Positions 25,699 to 33,496 of a stretch of DNA of 64,000 bases are shown here, one piece after another. Every line of letters starts with the position of its first letter. The first letter of the stretch is position 1. The stretch is taken from assembly GCA_964244585.1 (NCBI GenBank), contig CAXTJM010000002.1, forward strand, positions 124,001 to 188,000, given 5' to 3'. The DNA is from LMUY01 sp964244585 (GTDB lineage: Bacteria; Pseudomonadota; Alphaproteobacteria; Acetobacterales; Acetobacteraceae). The translations under genes were made by a program, and so were the position numbers. The notes under the pieces were generated by a model. That model did not search any database and was not told the DNA's origin. It was given only the letters and a program-made list of their open reading frames with translations.

Positions 25699-26805
25699 AT
25701 GCGCCTGGTGGACCTGCCTACCCCGTGCCTGGTGCTGGACCGGGGCATCCTGCAGCGCAACCTGGCGGCGATGGCGCAGGTGGTGGCGCGGCACGGCACG
25801 GCGTTACGGCCGCATATGAAGACGGCCAAGTCGATCGACGTCGCCCGCCTGGCGCTGGCCGGCCAGGCGGGCGGCATCACCGTGTCCACCTTGGCGGAGG
25901 CGGAGTATTTCGTCGGCCACGGCCTGCTCGACCAGCTTTATGCCGTCGGCATCACGCCGCGGAAGCTGGCCGAGGTGGCCAAGCTGAACGCCGCCGGTGC
26001 CGACATCGTGGTGATCACGGACGACCTGACCGTGGCCGGGCTGATCGCGGCCTCCCCGGTGCCGGTGCATGCGTTGATCGAGGTGGATACCGGCGAGCAC
26101 CGGGGCGGCGTGGCGCCGCACAGCCCGCTGCTGTTGGACCTGGCGGCCACGCTCGGCCGCAGCCTGGCGGGTGTGCTGACCCATGCCGGCCACAGCTATG
26201 CCGCCCGATCCGCCGAGCAGCTCGATGCCGTGGCGGAGGCGGAGCGCGGCGGCATCGCCTTCGCCGCCAGCCGGTTGCTGGAGGCGGGTCATGCCCTGCC
26301 CATCGTCTCGCTGGGCAGCACCCCGACCGCCCTGCATGCCCGGCACCTGGAGGGCGTGACGGAGGTGCGGGCCGGCGTCTACATGTTCGGCGACCTGTTT
26401 CAGATGCAGGTCGGCAGCCACGGCCTGGACGGGATCGCGCTCACGGTGCTGTCCAGCGTGATCGGCCGCCGGCCGGAGGACCGCCGCCTGCTGCTGGATG
26501 CCGGGGGGCTGGCATTGTCGAAGGACCACAGCACCGAGGCCGCGCCGGTGGATTATGGCTTCGGCCTGGTGATGGACCTGGCGGGCCTGCCCAGCCTGGG
26601 CGGTACGGTGGTCCGCCATGCCTACCAGGAACACGGCGTGGTGGAATGCGACCCGTCGCTGCCCTATCCCGACCTGCCGGTCGGCGCCAAGCTGCGCGTG
26701 GCGCCCAACCACGCCTGCATGACCGCCGCGGCGCATGACCGTTACTACGTCGTGGATGGCGGCGACGAGGTGGTTGCGGTGTGGACCCGCGTCAACGGCT
26801 GGTAG
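25699..26805 (+). CDS. DSD1-family PLP enzyme (D-threonine aldolase/D-serine dehydratase-like)
   Basis: 368 residues with an alanine-racemase-type N-terminal barrel. The PLP lysine is Lys41 in R-P-H-M-K-T-A-K. The C-terminal beta domain carries A-P-N-H-A-C, whose His and Cys bind the divalent metal in D-threonine aldolase and D-serine dehydratase. The reaction is retro-aldol cleavage or dehydration of a D-3-hydroxy amino acid; the choice between them cannot be made from sequence. Its operon partners, a 2-oxo-acid hydratase and an SDR, suggest catabolism of a hydroxy amino acid. Confidence 0.85.
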   Translation: MRLVDLPTPCLVLDRGILQRNLAAMAQVVARHGTALRPHMKTAKSIDVARLALAGQAGGITVSTLAEAEYFVGHGLLDQLYAVGITPRKLAEVAKLNAAGADIVVITDDLTVAGLIAASPVPVHALIEVDTGEHRGGVAPHSPLLLDLAATLGRSLAGVLTHAGHSYAARSAEQLDAVAEAERGGIAFAASRLLEAGHALPIVSLGSTPTALHARHLEGVTEVRAGVYMFGDLFQMQVGSHGLDGIALTVLSSVIGRRPEDRRLLLDAGGLALSKDHSTEAAPVDYGFGLVMDLAGLPSLGGTVVRHAYQEHGVVECDPSLPYPDLPVGAKLRVAPNHACMTAAAHDRYYVVDGGDEVVAVWTRVNGW

Positions 26806-26867
26806 CGCCCGCCGGATCGACGCAGAGGCCGGTTGTTTTAGGCGACCCGCGGTGCCAATCTAGAATA

Positions 26868-26886
26868 GTTCACTAGGTTTAGTAAC
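26868..26886. promoter_or_regulatory. Imperfect dyad GTTcACTA-GGTT-TAGTAAC before the thiolase operon
   Basis: Left arm GTTCACTA and right arm TAGTAAC pair with one bulged C; spacer GGTT. It sits in an AT-richer 92-base gap, about 12 bases upstream of the thiolase start, next to a good GGAGGTG ribosome site. MarR proteins bind short palindromes of this kind, and a MarR gene closes this cluster. No copy of the dyad is seen near the MarR gene itself. Confidence 0.35.
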
Positions 26887-26897
26887 GGAGGTGCTCC

Positions 26898-28091
26898 ATG
26901 AGCCAGCCAGGCGTGATCCAAGGGCGTCAAGCCAATATCGTCGGATGGGCTCACACGGCGTTCGGCAAGCTCGACGCTCCGGATGTGGAGGCGCTCATGG
27001 CGCAGGTGAGCCGGGCGGCGCTTGACCATGCCGGCGTCGCGGCGGATGACGTCGATGCCATTGCCGTGGGCGTCTACAATAACGGCTTTTCCCGTCAGGG
27101 CTTCGAAGGCGCGCTGGCGGCGCTCGGAGAGCCTGCGCTGACCTACGTGCCCGCCGTGCATGTGGAGAACGCCTGCGCCACCGGTTCGGCAGCGGTCCAG
27201 TCGGCGGCCAATGCGATCGAGAGCGGGCAGGCGCGCATCGCGCTGGTGATCGGCGCGGAGAAGATGACGGCGCTGCCGACCGCCATCGTCGGCGAGAACC
27301 TCCTGACAGGGTGCTACCGCAAGGAGGAGGACCAGGTCGAGGGCGGCTTTGCCGGCATTTTCGGGCGCCTGGCCGAGATCTACTTCCAGCGCTACGGCGA
27401 CAAGAGCGAGGAGCTTGCGCGCATCGCCGCGAAGAACCATCGCAACGGGGTGTCGAACCCGTGGGCGCAGATGCGCCGCGATCTGGGGTTCGAGTTCTGC
27501 AACACCATCTCCGCCAAGAACCCATACGTGGCCGGCCCGTTGCGGCGCACCGACTGCTCGCTGGTGTCGGACGGAGCCGCGGCGATCGTGCTGGCGGATG
27601 ACGAGACCGCAGCCACGCTGCAGCGCGCCATACGGTTCCGCGCCCGCCGGCAGGTGAACGACATCCTGCCCCTGTCGCGGCGCGATCCGGTGGCGTTCGA
27701 GGGGGCGCGCCGCGCCTGGACCAAGGCGCGCGAAGATGCGGGAATTACCTTGGACGACCTGTCGCTGGTGGAGACGCATGATTGCTTCACCATGGCCGAA
27801 CTGCTGGAGTACGAGGCGATGGGGTTGGCCGAGCCTGGCCAGGGCTATCGCGTCGTGCGCGAGGGCATTGCCGAGAAGACGGGCAGGCTGCCCATCAACC
27901 CGTCCGGCGGGTTGAAGTCGAAGGGTCATCCTATCGGGGCTACCGGGGTGTCGATGCACGTCATGGCGGCGCTACAGCTCATGAACGAGGCCGGCGAGAT
28001 GCAAATTCCGGACGCCACGATGGCCGGCGTGTTCAACATGGGCGGCGCTGCGGTCGCCAATTACGTGTCCATCCTAGAACGCGTGCGCTGA
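26898..28091 (+). CDS. Thiolase (acetyl-CoA acetyltransferase, SCP2-type)
   Basis: 397 residues with intact catalytic elements: nucleophilic Cys in E-N-A-C-A-T-G-S, the E-T-H-D-C-F-T-M-A-E motif, and G-G-L-K-S-K-G-H-P-I-G-A-T-G near the C-terminus. It should cleave 3-oxoacyl-CoA with CoA (or the reverse). It overlaps the acyl-CoA synthetase start by one base (TGATG), so the two form an operon. Unlike the two thiolase-like proteins near 50 and 57 kb, it keeps both Cys and the G-H-P motif. Confidence 0.9.
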   Translation: MSQPGVIQGRQANIVGWAHTAFGKLDAPDVEALMAQVSRAALDHAGVAADDVDAIAVGVYNNGFSRQGFEGALAALGEPALTYVPAVHVENACATGSAAVQSAANAIESGQARIALVIGAEKMTALPTAIVGENLLTGCYRKEEDQVEGGFAGIFGRLAEIYFQRYGDKSEELARIAAKNHRNGVSNPWAQMRRDLGFEFCNTISAKNPYVAGPLRRTDCSLVSDGAAAIVLADDETAATLQRAIRFRARRQVNDILPLSRRDPVAFEGARRAWTKAREDAGITLDDLSLVETHDCFTMAELLEYEAMGLAEPGQGYRVVREGIAEKTGRLPINPSGGLKSKGHPIGATGVSMHVMAALQLMNEAGEMQIPDATMAGVFNMGGAAVANYVSILERVR

Positions 28092-29716
28092 TGGCCCTAA
28101 GTCCAGGCCTACCCGTGTCCCGCCGGGTGATGAACCTTGCGAGCTTCGTCACGCAGGCAGCCCGGCGCTTCCCGAACCGGCCGGCGTTGATCTGGGGGGA
28201 GCGGCGCTGGAGCTGGGCGGAGTTCGACGCCCGTGTCTCGTCCCTTGCCACGGTGTTGACCGAGCGTGGCATCCAGTATGGCGACCGGGTCGTCGTGCAA
28301 TCCAAGAACAGCAACCTGATGCTGGAGTCGATGTGGGCCTGCTTCCGGATCGGCGCCGTGTGGGTGCCGACCAATTTCCGCCTGCTTCCGGATGACGTCG
28401 CGTATCTGGCAACCGCTTCCGGCGCCCGCGCCCTGCTGTGTGGCGGCGAGTTCCCGGACCATGCGGCGGCGGTGGTGCAGGCAGTGCCCGACCTGGCATT
28501 CCTGGCACGGCTAGGGCCGGGACCGCTCGACGCGCTCGACCTGGAGGCACTGATGGCGGCGCATGCCGGGGTCGAGTGTCCGGCCGCCCCGGTGGAGTAC
28601 GACCATCCGTGCTGGTTCATTTCGACCTCGGGGACGACCGGCAGGCCGAAGCTTGCCGTGCTGACCCATGGGCAGATGGTGTTCGTCGTCACCAATCACC
28701 TGGCCGATCTCGTACCCGGCACGACGGAGCAGGATTGCTGCCTGGTCGTGGCGCCGCTGTCGCACGGCGCCGGCAACCACGGGCTGACCCAGGTCGTGCG
28801 GGGCGCCACGACCGTGTTGCTGCCGACCGATCGGTTCGATCCGGCGGAGGTATGGCGCCTCGTCGCCGAGCACCGGGTCACCAACATGTTCACGGTGCCC
28901 ACCATCATCAAGCTGCTCGTCGAGCATCCGTCGGTCGATGCACACGACCATAGCTCCCTGCGTCACGTGATCTACGCCGGGGCTCCGATGTACCGGGCCG
29001 ACCAGAAGCGTGCCCTCGAAAAATTGGGCCTGGTGCTGGTGCAATATTTCGGCCTGAGCGAGGTGACCGGGTGCATCACCGTCCTTCCCGCCGCCCTGCA
29101 CGTCACCGATGATGGGCCGGACGCGCGCGCCGGCACATGCGGCGTCGCTCGGGTCGGGATCGACATCCAGATACAGGACCCGGAGTCCGGCACGGCTTTG
29201 ACGCCCGGCGCGACCGGCGAAATCTGCGTCTGCGGTCCGGCTGTGTTCGCCGGCTACCATGACAACCCGGCAGCGAATGCAAAGGCCTTCCGTGATGGTT
29301 GGTTCCGCACCGGCGATCTCGGTCACCTGGATGCCGAAGGCTTCCTGTTCATCACGGGCCGAGCGTCGGACATGTATATCTCGGGCGGTTCCAACGTCTA
29401 TCCGCGTGAGATCGAGGAGGAACTGCTGACCCACCCGGATATCCTGGAGGTCGCCGTCCTCGGCATGCCCGACCCTGTCTGGGGCGAGGTTGGCGTTGCC
29501 GTGGCGGTCCTACGTCCGGAGCGGGATTTGGACGAGGCCGGCCTGTTGAGCTGGATGGAGGGCCGGGTTGCGAGATACAAGCAGCCCCGCCGCGTGTTCT
29601 TCTGGCAGGACTTGCCAAAGTCCGGCTACGGCAAGGTCACGAAAAACACGATCCGGCAGGAACTGACGAACCGGGGAGTCATGATGGTGCCGGTGAAGGA
29701 CCCTGCCCGGTCGTGA
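28091..29716 (+). CDS. AMP-forming acyl-CoA synthetase
   Basis: 541 residues of the adenylate-forming superfamily. ATP-binding P-loop S-T-S-G-T-T-G-R-P-K-L at about 178-188, G-L-S-E-V-T-G near 320, the hinge G-W-F-R-T-G-D-L-G-H-L-D, and the C-terminal catalytic Lys in S-G-Y-G-K-V-T-K. It activates a carboxylic acid to its CoA thioester, probably for the thiolase encoded upstream in the same operon. Chain length and substrate cannot be told. Confidence 0.9.
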   Translation: MALSPGLPVSRRVMNLASFVTQAARRFPNRPALIWGERRWSWAEFDARVSSLATVLTERGIQYGDRVVVQSKNSNLMLESMWACFRIGAVWVPTNFRLLPDDVAYLATASGARALLCGGEFPDHAAAVVQAVPDLAFLARLGPGPLDALDLEALMAAHAGVECPAAPVEYDHPCWFISTSGTTGRPKLAVLTHGQMVFVVTNHLADLVPGTTEQDCCLVVAPLSHGAGNHGLTQVVRGATTVLLPTDRFDPAEVWRLVAEHRVTNMFTVPTIIKLLVEHPSVDAHDHSSLRHVIYAGAPMYRADQKRALEKLGLVLVQYFGLSEVTGCITVLPAALHVTDDGPDARAGTCGVARVGIDIQIQDPESGTALTPGATGEICVCGPAVFAGYHDNPAANAKAFRDGWFRTGDLGHLDAEGFLFITGRASDMYISGGSNVYPREIEEELLTHPDILEVAVLGMPDPVWGEVGVAVAVLRPERDLDEAGLLSWMEGRVARYKQPRRVFFWQDLPKSGYGKVTKNTIRQELTNRGVMMVPVKDPARS

Positions 29717-29754
29717 GCCCGTGTGGATCCAGTCCGGCGCTGCGGAGGGGGGGA

Positions 29755-30324
29755 TCAAAGGGCATCGCGCAAACTCGACAAGGTCACCAGCGCCGCCCGT
29801 AGCTGGCCGTAAGCCTCACTGCCGAGCCGTATGGCGAGACGGCGCTCGATGGTGAGCAGGGTTTTCTGGATGTGCTCCATGAGCCCCAGCCCCTTTGGGG
29901 AAAATCTGACAACGCGGGTACGGGCGTCTTCCGTGCTTGGCCCGACTGTGACCAGGCCGAGAGTCCTGCAACTTCGTACCAGGCCGGTGATGGCGGCCTT
30001 GGTGAGGTCCGATCGGGTGGCCAAGTCCGTCATCCGAGTACCCTCGGCATCCAGATGGCGGAGCAGGTTCAGGTGGGTGTTCCGTATGGCTGCGAATTCG
30101 CTGTGCTTGAGGGAACTCAGGAGCGCCGCATTGTAGAGGTCGAAGCCCTCGTAGAGCAGGCGACCGGTATTCAACTTCCGCCAGTCGCGCTTGAAGGCCG
30201 CCAGGTGCGCATCTCGGACCTTCGTCGCCGCCAACCTGCTTTGGTCAGGCACTATCGTCGCCTTCCGTGATTCTGGCTCTGGATCCGGAGCACAGCCGGA
30301 CGAGCATGTCGGCCCCTGATCCAC
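29755..30324 (-). CDS. MarR-family transcriptional regulator
   Basis: Up to 189 residues with a winged helix: H-L-N-L-L-R-H-L-D-A-E-G-T-R-M-T-D-L-A-T-R-(S/D)-L-T-K-A-A-I-T pattern of recognition helices, then the wing D-A-R-T-R-V-V-R-F-S-P-K-G-L. Two GTG starts each have a good ribosome site: 30324 (AGGAG, 8 bases) and 30252 (GGAAGG, 8 bases; 165 residues). The shorter form loses only an unconserved Pro/Glu tail. It converges on the thiolase/acyl-CoA synthetase operon and may control it in response to a carboxylic acid. Confidence 0.8.
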   Translation of the reverse strand: MDQGPTCSSGCAPDPEPESRKATIVPDQSRLAATKVRDAHLAAFKRDWRKLNTGRLLYEGFDLYNAALLSSLKHSEFAAIRNTHLNLLRHLDAEGTRMTDLATRSDLTKAAITGLVRSCRTLGLVTVGPSTEDARTRVVRFSPKGLGLMEHIQKTLLTIERRLAIRLGSEAYGQLRAALVTLSSLRDAL

Positions 30325-30540
30325 GACGGCATCTCCTGAGGGGGGCAGTTGCGTCCTCGTAGCTAACCGCTTGGCAGAACTGAGGCAAATGTCTTCGTCG
30401 CGCTATGTCCGGTGGGCCCCGGTGTAACGCCTCCGGATTCCAGTGCCGGCAGCCGTTCATACGCGTGATCGACCCCTGCAGGCAGCGGCGCATGTCAACC
30501 ACACGATGACGCCGCCTAGACTAGGATGCGCCCAAGCCGG
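30325..30540. other. Intergenic region upstream of the MarR gene
   Basis: 216 bases containing the presumed MarR promoter. No gene, tRNA or strong dyad is visible. It ends at the 3' end of the duplicated SHG/SHVN protein gene. Confidence 0.3.
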
Positions 30541-31506
30541 TCATACCGCCAGTTGATCGATGAACGCGTGGAGCGCCATGCCGACACGCCCGCCGTGCGC
30601 GCGCGCCGTGTCGTTGACGTGGGAAAGTATGCCGTCGCCATAGCAGGACCGCGCATCGCCGATCCTGGCGCTGGTTGCGGCGACTGTGCCGCCAATAATT
30701 CCTTGCTCATCGAGCGAGGCGAGCCGGCTGTAGCCTGACCCGTCCTTGGCGCCTCCAGCATCATGGAAGAAGGCGGCAAATACGCCGGGTGGCACCACCT
30801 TGTCCGGCTTGCCGCCCACCAGCGCGCCGTGGGAGGCGGTGACGACGATCCGCCCGGCATCCTCCAGTTGGAACAGCGACGCCGAATCGATGCCGATCAC
30901 GACGCGCCGCCCATCGTCCTGGCTGATGACGAAACGGGATTCCTGCAGCGACGGCACGGGTCCGACGGGCATGGCCGCACGCAGCATCCGATCGGCGCAC
31001 TCCCGAACGGTCTGGCCCGGCGCACAGCCCAATGCCGCCGCGACCGCGTTGACGTGGCTGACGACACCCGCCGCAAGCATGTCGGACGCGTCGGAGATGC
31101 GGCACGAACTCGAATCGGCCGTGGCGGCGGCCAGCCCGATCGCGTCCAAGAACGACAGGGAGCCGATGCCGGCTTTGTCCTTGCCGACGCCGGCATCGTT
31201 CAGGATCACAGCTCGGGCCCCGCCCTTTGCCGCGCACCATCCGGCATAGACCCCGCCATGCGATCCGGCGACGATCACCTGACCATGATGGGCCGGCAGC
31301 ATCTTCGTGATGGTATCGGCGGTAAACACCTGAACGCCGCCGGTGCCGCCGGTGGCGGCTGGTTGTGAAACCTCGCGATCTACGCCGCTGACCATGGCGC
31401 CCTCCCCATCGACGTGCCGCAACGAGACATCATGGTGCAGCTTGCCTAAGTCAAGCGACGTGCCTGCGGCGATCCTATTCCTCGCGGCCGTGATGTGGTC
31501 CGGCAT
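30541..31506 (-). CDS. Uncharacterised protein with an internal duplication (SHG/SHVN repeats)
   Basis: 321 residues, no signal peptide or membrane helix. Residues about 77-165 and 220-308 are two diverged copies of one unit. Shared features in order: V-x-(A/G)-S-H-G (82-84; 225-227), D-A-G-x-(G/A)-K-D (104-110; 249-255), R-I-(S/G)-D-A (136-140; 281-285) and G-(V/I)-(V/L)-S-H-V-N (147-153; 292-298). The conserved His, Asp and Asn at equivalent positions look like a metal or active-site set, but I recognise no named family. ATG at 31506 gives a clean start. It diverges from the tandem-PPC gene across 97 bases. Confidence 0.7.
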   Translation of the reverse strand: MPDHITAARNRIAAGTSLDLGKLHHDVSLRHVDGEGAMVSGVDREVSQPAATGGTGGVQVFTADTITKMLPAHHGQVIVAGSHGGVYAGWCAAKGGARAVILNDAGVGKDKAGIGSLSFLDAIGLAAATADSSSCRISDASDMLAAGVVSHVNAVAAALGCAPGQTVRECADRMLRAAMPVGPVPSLQESRFVISQDDGRRVVIGIDSASLFQLEDAGRIVVTASHGALVGGKPDKVVPPGVFAAFFHDAGGAKDGSGYSRLASLDEQGIIGGTVAATSARIGDARSCYGDGILSHVNDTARAHGGRVGMALHAFIDQLAV

Positions 31507-31603
31507 TGGCAGTGAACATCGTAACGATGCGATCGAACCTGGCAGTTTTGGACGTAGGATTGTAGTACGGTCGGAGTAGCGACGAAGGCAGTGGAGGAAA
31601 CCA

Positions 31604-32500
31604 ATGAGTGGTGCTGGATCGGTTGGAACAAGCCTCACGGAGTCGGGAGTGCGGAGCGTCCTCCAGCCGGGACCTGTCGCTGCCGAACGACATGCCGCAG
31701 TCCTTGTCGGCAGCGAGCCGATCGAGGCGACGCTGCCGGCGGGGTCGCTCCTGCTCGACGCGTTGCACGGGCTTTTGGCTGGTCGGTTCGACTCTGCCTG
31801 CCTGACCTTGTCTGGTGGCGGTTTGGGTCCGTTCGCCTATGTCATGCCGGCACGGTCGCCCGACGCCGATCATGCCGCCTTTTACAGCGGGACATTTCGA
31901 CCGGCTGGGGAGACCCGCTTTGAAATCGGCACCGCCACCGTGGGCTTCCGCAACGATCAGCCATTTTTCCACTGCCACGCCATCTGGACCGAGGCGGATG
32001 GCCGTCGTGGCTGCGGTCACGTGTTGCCGGAGGAGACCGTGATCGCCTCACCGATCGAGGTCCGCGGAGCCGGGATCGTCGGCGCCCGTTTCGAAGTGCA
32101 CCCGGACGGCGAGACCGGGTTCAGCCTGCTGGTGCCCAAGGCCACCGGCAAGCAGCCTCCGGACGGCGCGCGTCCAGCGATTGCCCTGCGACTGGCCCCC
32201 AACCAAGACCTCATCACGGCGCTCGAGCAGGCAGGCACCCGTGCGGGCTTCGCCCGGGCCGAGATAGCCGGGGGCGTCGGCAGCACGATCGGAGCCCGTT
32301 TCCTCGCGGGGCCGCCGATACAGGGCTTCGCAACCGAGCTGCTCGTCCGCCACGGACTGCTCCGATGCGACGGCGCCGGGACCCCGTCGGAGCTCGACAT
32401 CGTTATCGTCGATCTAGACGGCAGCATTGGCGACGGCCGCTTGGCCGCTTCGGACAATCCGGTGCTGATCACCTTCGAGGGTTTGCTGCAAGCGGCCTAG
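31604..32500 (+). CDS. Tandem PPC (PCC/DUF296) domain protein
   Basis: 298 residues. The first PPC domain (about 40-145) has the family core F-E-I-G-T-A-T-V-G-F and the metal-site histidines His123, His125 and His139 (F-H-C-H-A-I-W ... G-C-G-H-V). The second (about 193-296) keeps the fold pattern but has lost these histidines. PPC domains occur as trimeric proteins of unclear function in bacteria and, with AT-hooks, as plant DNA-binding proteins; no AT-hook is present here. GGAGG 8 bases upstream of the ATG. Head-to-head with the SHG/SHVN gene, so shared regulation is likely. Confidence 0.75.
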   Translation: MSGAGSVGTSLTESGVRSVLQPGPVAAERHAAVLVGSEPIEATLPAGSLLLDALHGLLAGRFDSACLTLSGGGLGPFAYVMPARSPDADHAAFYSGTFRPAGETRFEIGTATVGFRNDQPFFHCHAIWTEADGRRGCGHVLPEETVIASPIEVRGAGIVGARFEVHPDGETGFSLLVPKATGKQPPDGARPAIALRLAPNQDLITALEQAGTRAGFARAEIAGGVGSTIGARFLAGPPIQGFATELLVRHGLLRCDGAGTPSELDIVIVDLDGSIGDGRLAASDNPVLITFEGLLQAA

Positions 32501-32621
32501 CCCGGATTATTCGTCAGGTCGACGAGTATGGTACAAGCCGCTGATACGATGTTGGATTTGGATAATGAAGCCATTCTGACCGGATCCCGGAGCGCATGCC
32601 CGTCAAAGTTGAATTACGCCG

Positions 32622-32840
32622 ATGCTGCCGGGTTTGTCAGCGGTGGGCGGCAAGACGATCGAGGCGCGCTTCGATGGTGCTTGCATGTCGTCCGATGGCG
32701 GATTGCTGGCGCTGCGTGAGGTCGAGCAGCGGCTTGCCATCGCCTCGCGCCTGGCGGGCTGCATCCGTGAGCCGCGTGATCCGAGCCGGGTTGAGATCAT
32801 CCGCACGCGCATGCTGCAGCCGTCATGCGCAACTCCGTAG
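32622..32840 (+). mobile_element. IS1380-family transposase N-terminal remnant
   Basis: An open frame of 72 codons matches the N-terminus of IS1380-type transposases: A-R-F-D-G-A-C-M-S-S-D-G-G-L-L-A-L-R-E-V-E, then A-S-R-L-A-G-C-I-R-E-P-R-D-P-S-R-V. The match ends abruptly after about 60 residues and a stop follows, so the rest of the roughly 1.5-kb element has been deleted. The sequence between the PPC gene and this fragment (32501-32621) may hold one IS end, but I cannot define the inverted repeat. Probably inactive. Confidence 0.6.
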
Positions 32841-32860
32841 GGGCGTTGTCGGCTTGGTGG

Positions 32861-33496
32861 TCAGGACAGGTGGCGGGCGATGTCTCGCGCCATATCGGTG
32901 CCGCTCTCGTCGGCGCGGATCGGTGCGAGATAGCGGCCGTCCGGCCCGAGCAGGTACAGAACCGAGCTATGGTCCACGGTATAGCCAGCCGACCCGGCGC
33001 CGCCGGGATGCGTGATGCTGGTGACACGGTAGCGCTGCTGCATCTGGCGCAGTTCATCCGGCGTCCCAGTCAGCCCGAGCAGGCGGGGGCTGAACTCGGC
33101 GACGTAGCGGCCTAACAGATCCGGCGTGTCGCGTTGCGGATCGACCGTGACGAACAGTGGTTGCACGCGGGACGCCTTCGGCCCGAGCACGTCGAGCGCA
33201 TCGGCGACCGCGCTGAGCGTCACCGGGCAGACATCCTCGCAGGACGTGTAGCCGAAATAGACCAGCACGTAGCGGCCGCGGAAGCTCTGGTCCGTGACGG
33301 TCTGGCCATTTGGGGCCGTGAGCGTGAAGGGGCCGCCGATGGTCGCCTGTCGCGGCGGCGCCGTGCCGCCGAGCATCCACAGATACCCGCCAGCCAGAAG
33401 CAGCACGCAGGACGCGGCACCAAGAATGACGAGAAGCCCGCTTCGGTCAGGCTTCCGAGGCTTGCCTTGGGGCTTGTCACATTTGCATGCGGGCAT
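32861..33496 (-). CDS. SCO1/SenC-family copper chaperone
   Basis: 211 residues. N-terminal membrane anchor (about 20-42) and a thioredoxin-fold domain with the copper-binding Cys86 and Cys90 (T-S-C-E-D-V-C-P) and His176 (V-D-H-S-S). D-P-Q-R-D-T-P is the family loop. SCO proteins deliver copper to the CuA site of cytochrome oxidase. A cytosolic C-K-C motif at residues 4-6, before the anchor, is unusual. The start overlaps the end of the CopD fusion gene by 20 bases; last gene of the copper operon. Confidence 0.9.
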   Translation of the reverse strand: MPACKCDKPQGKPRKPDRSGLLVILGAASCVLLLAGGYLWMLGGTAPPRQATIGGPFTLTAPNGQTVTDQSFRGRYVLVYFGYTSCEDVCPVTLSAVADALDVLGPKASRVQPLFVTVDPQRDTPDLLGRYVAEFSPRLLGLTGTPDELRQMQQRYRVTSITHPGGAGSAGYTVDHSSVLYLLGPDGRYLAPIRADESGTDMARDIARHLS

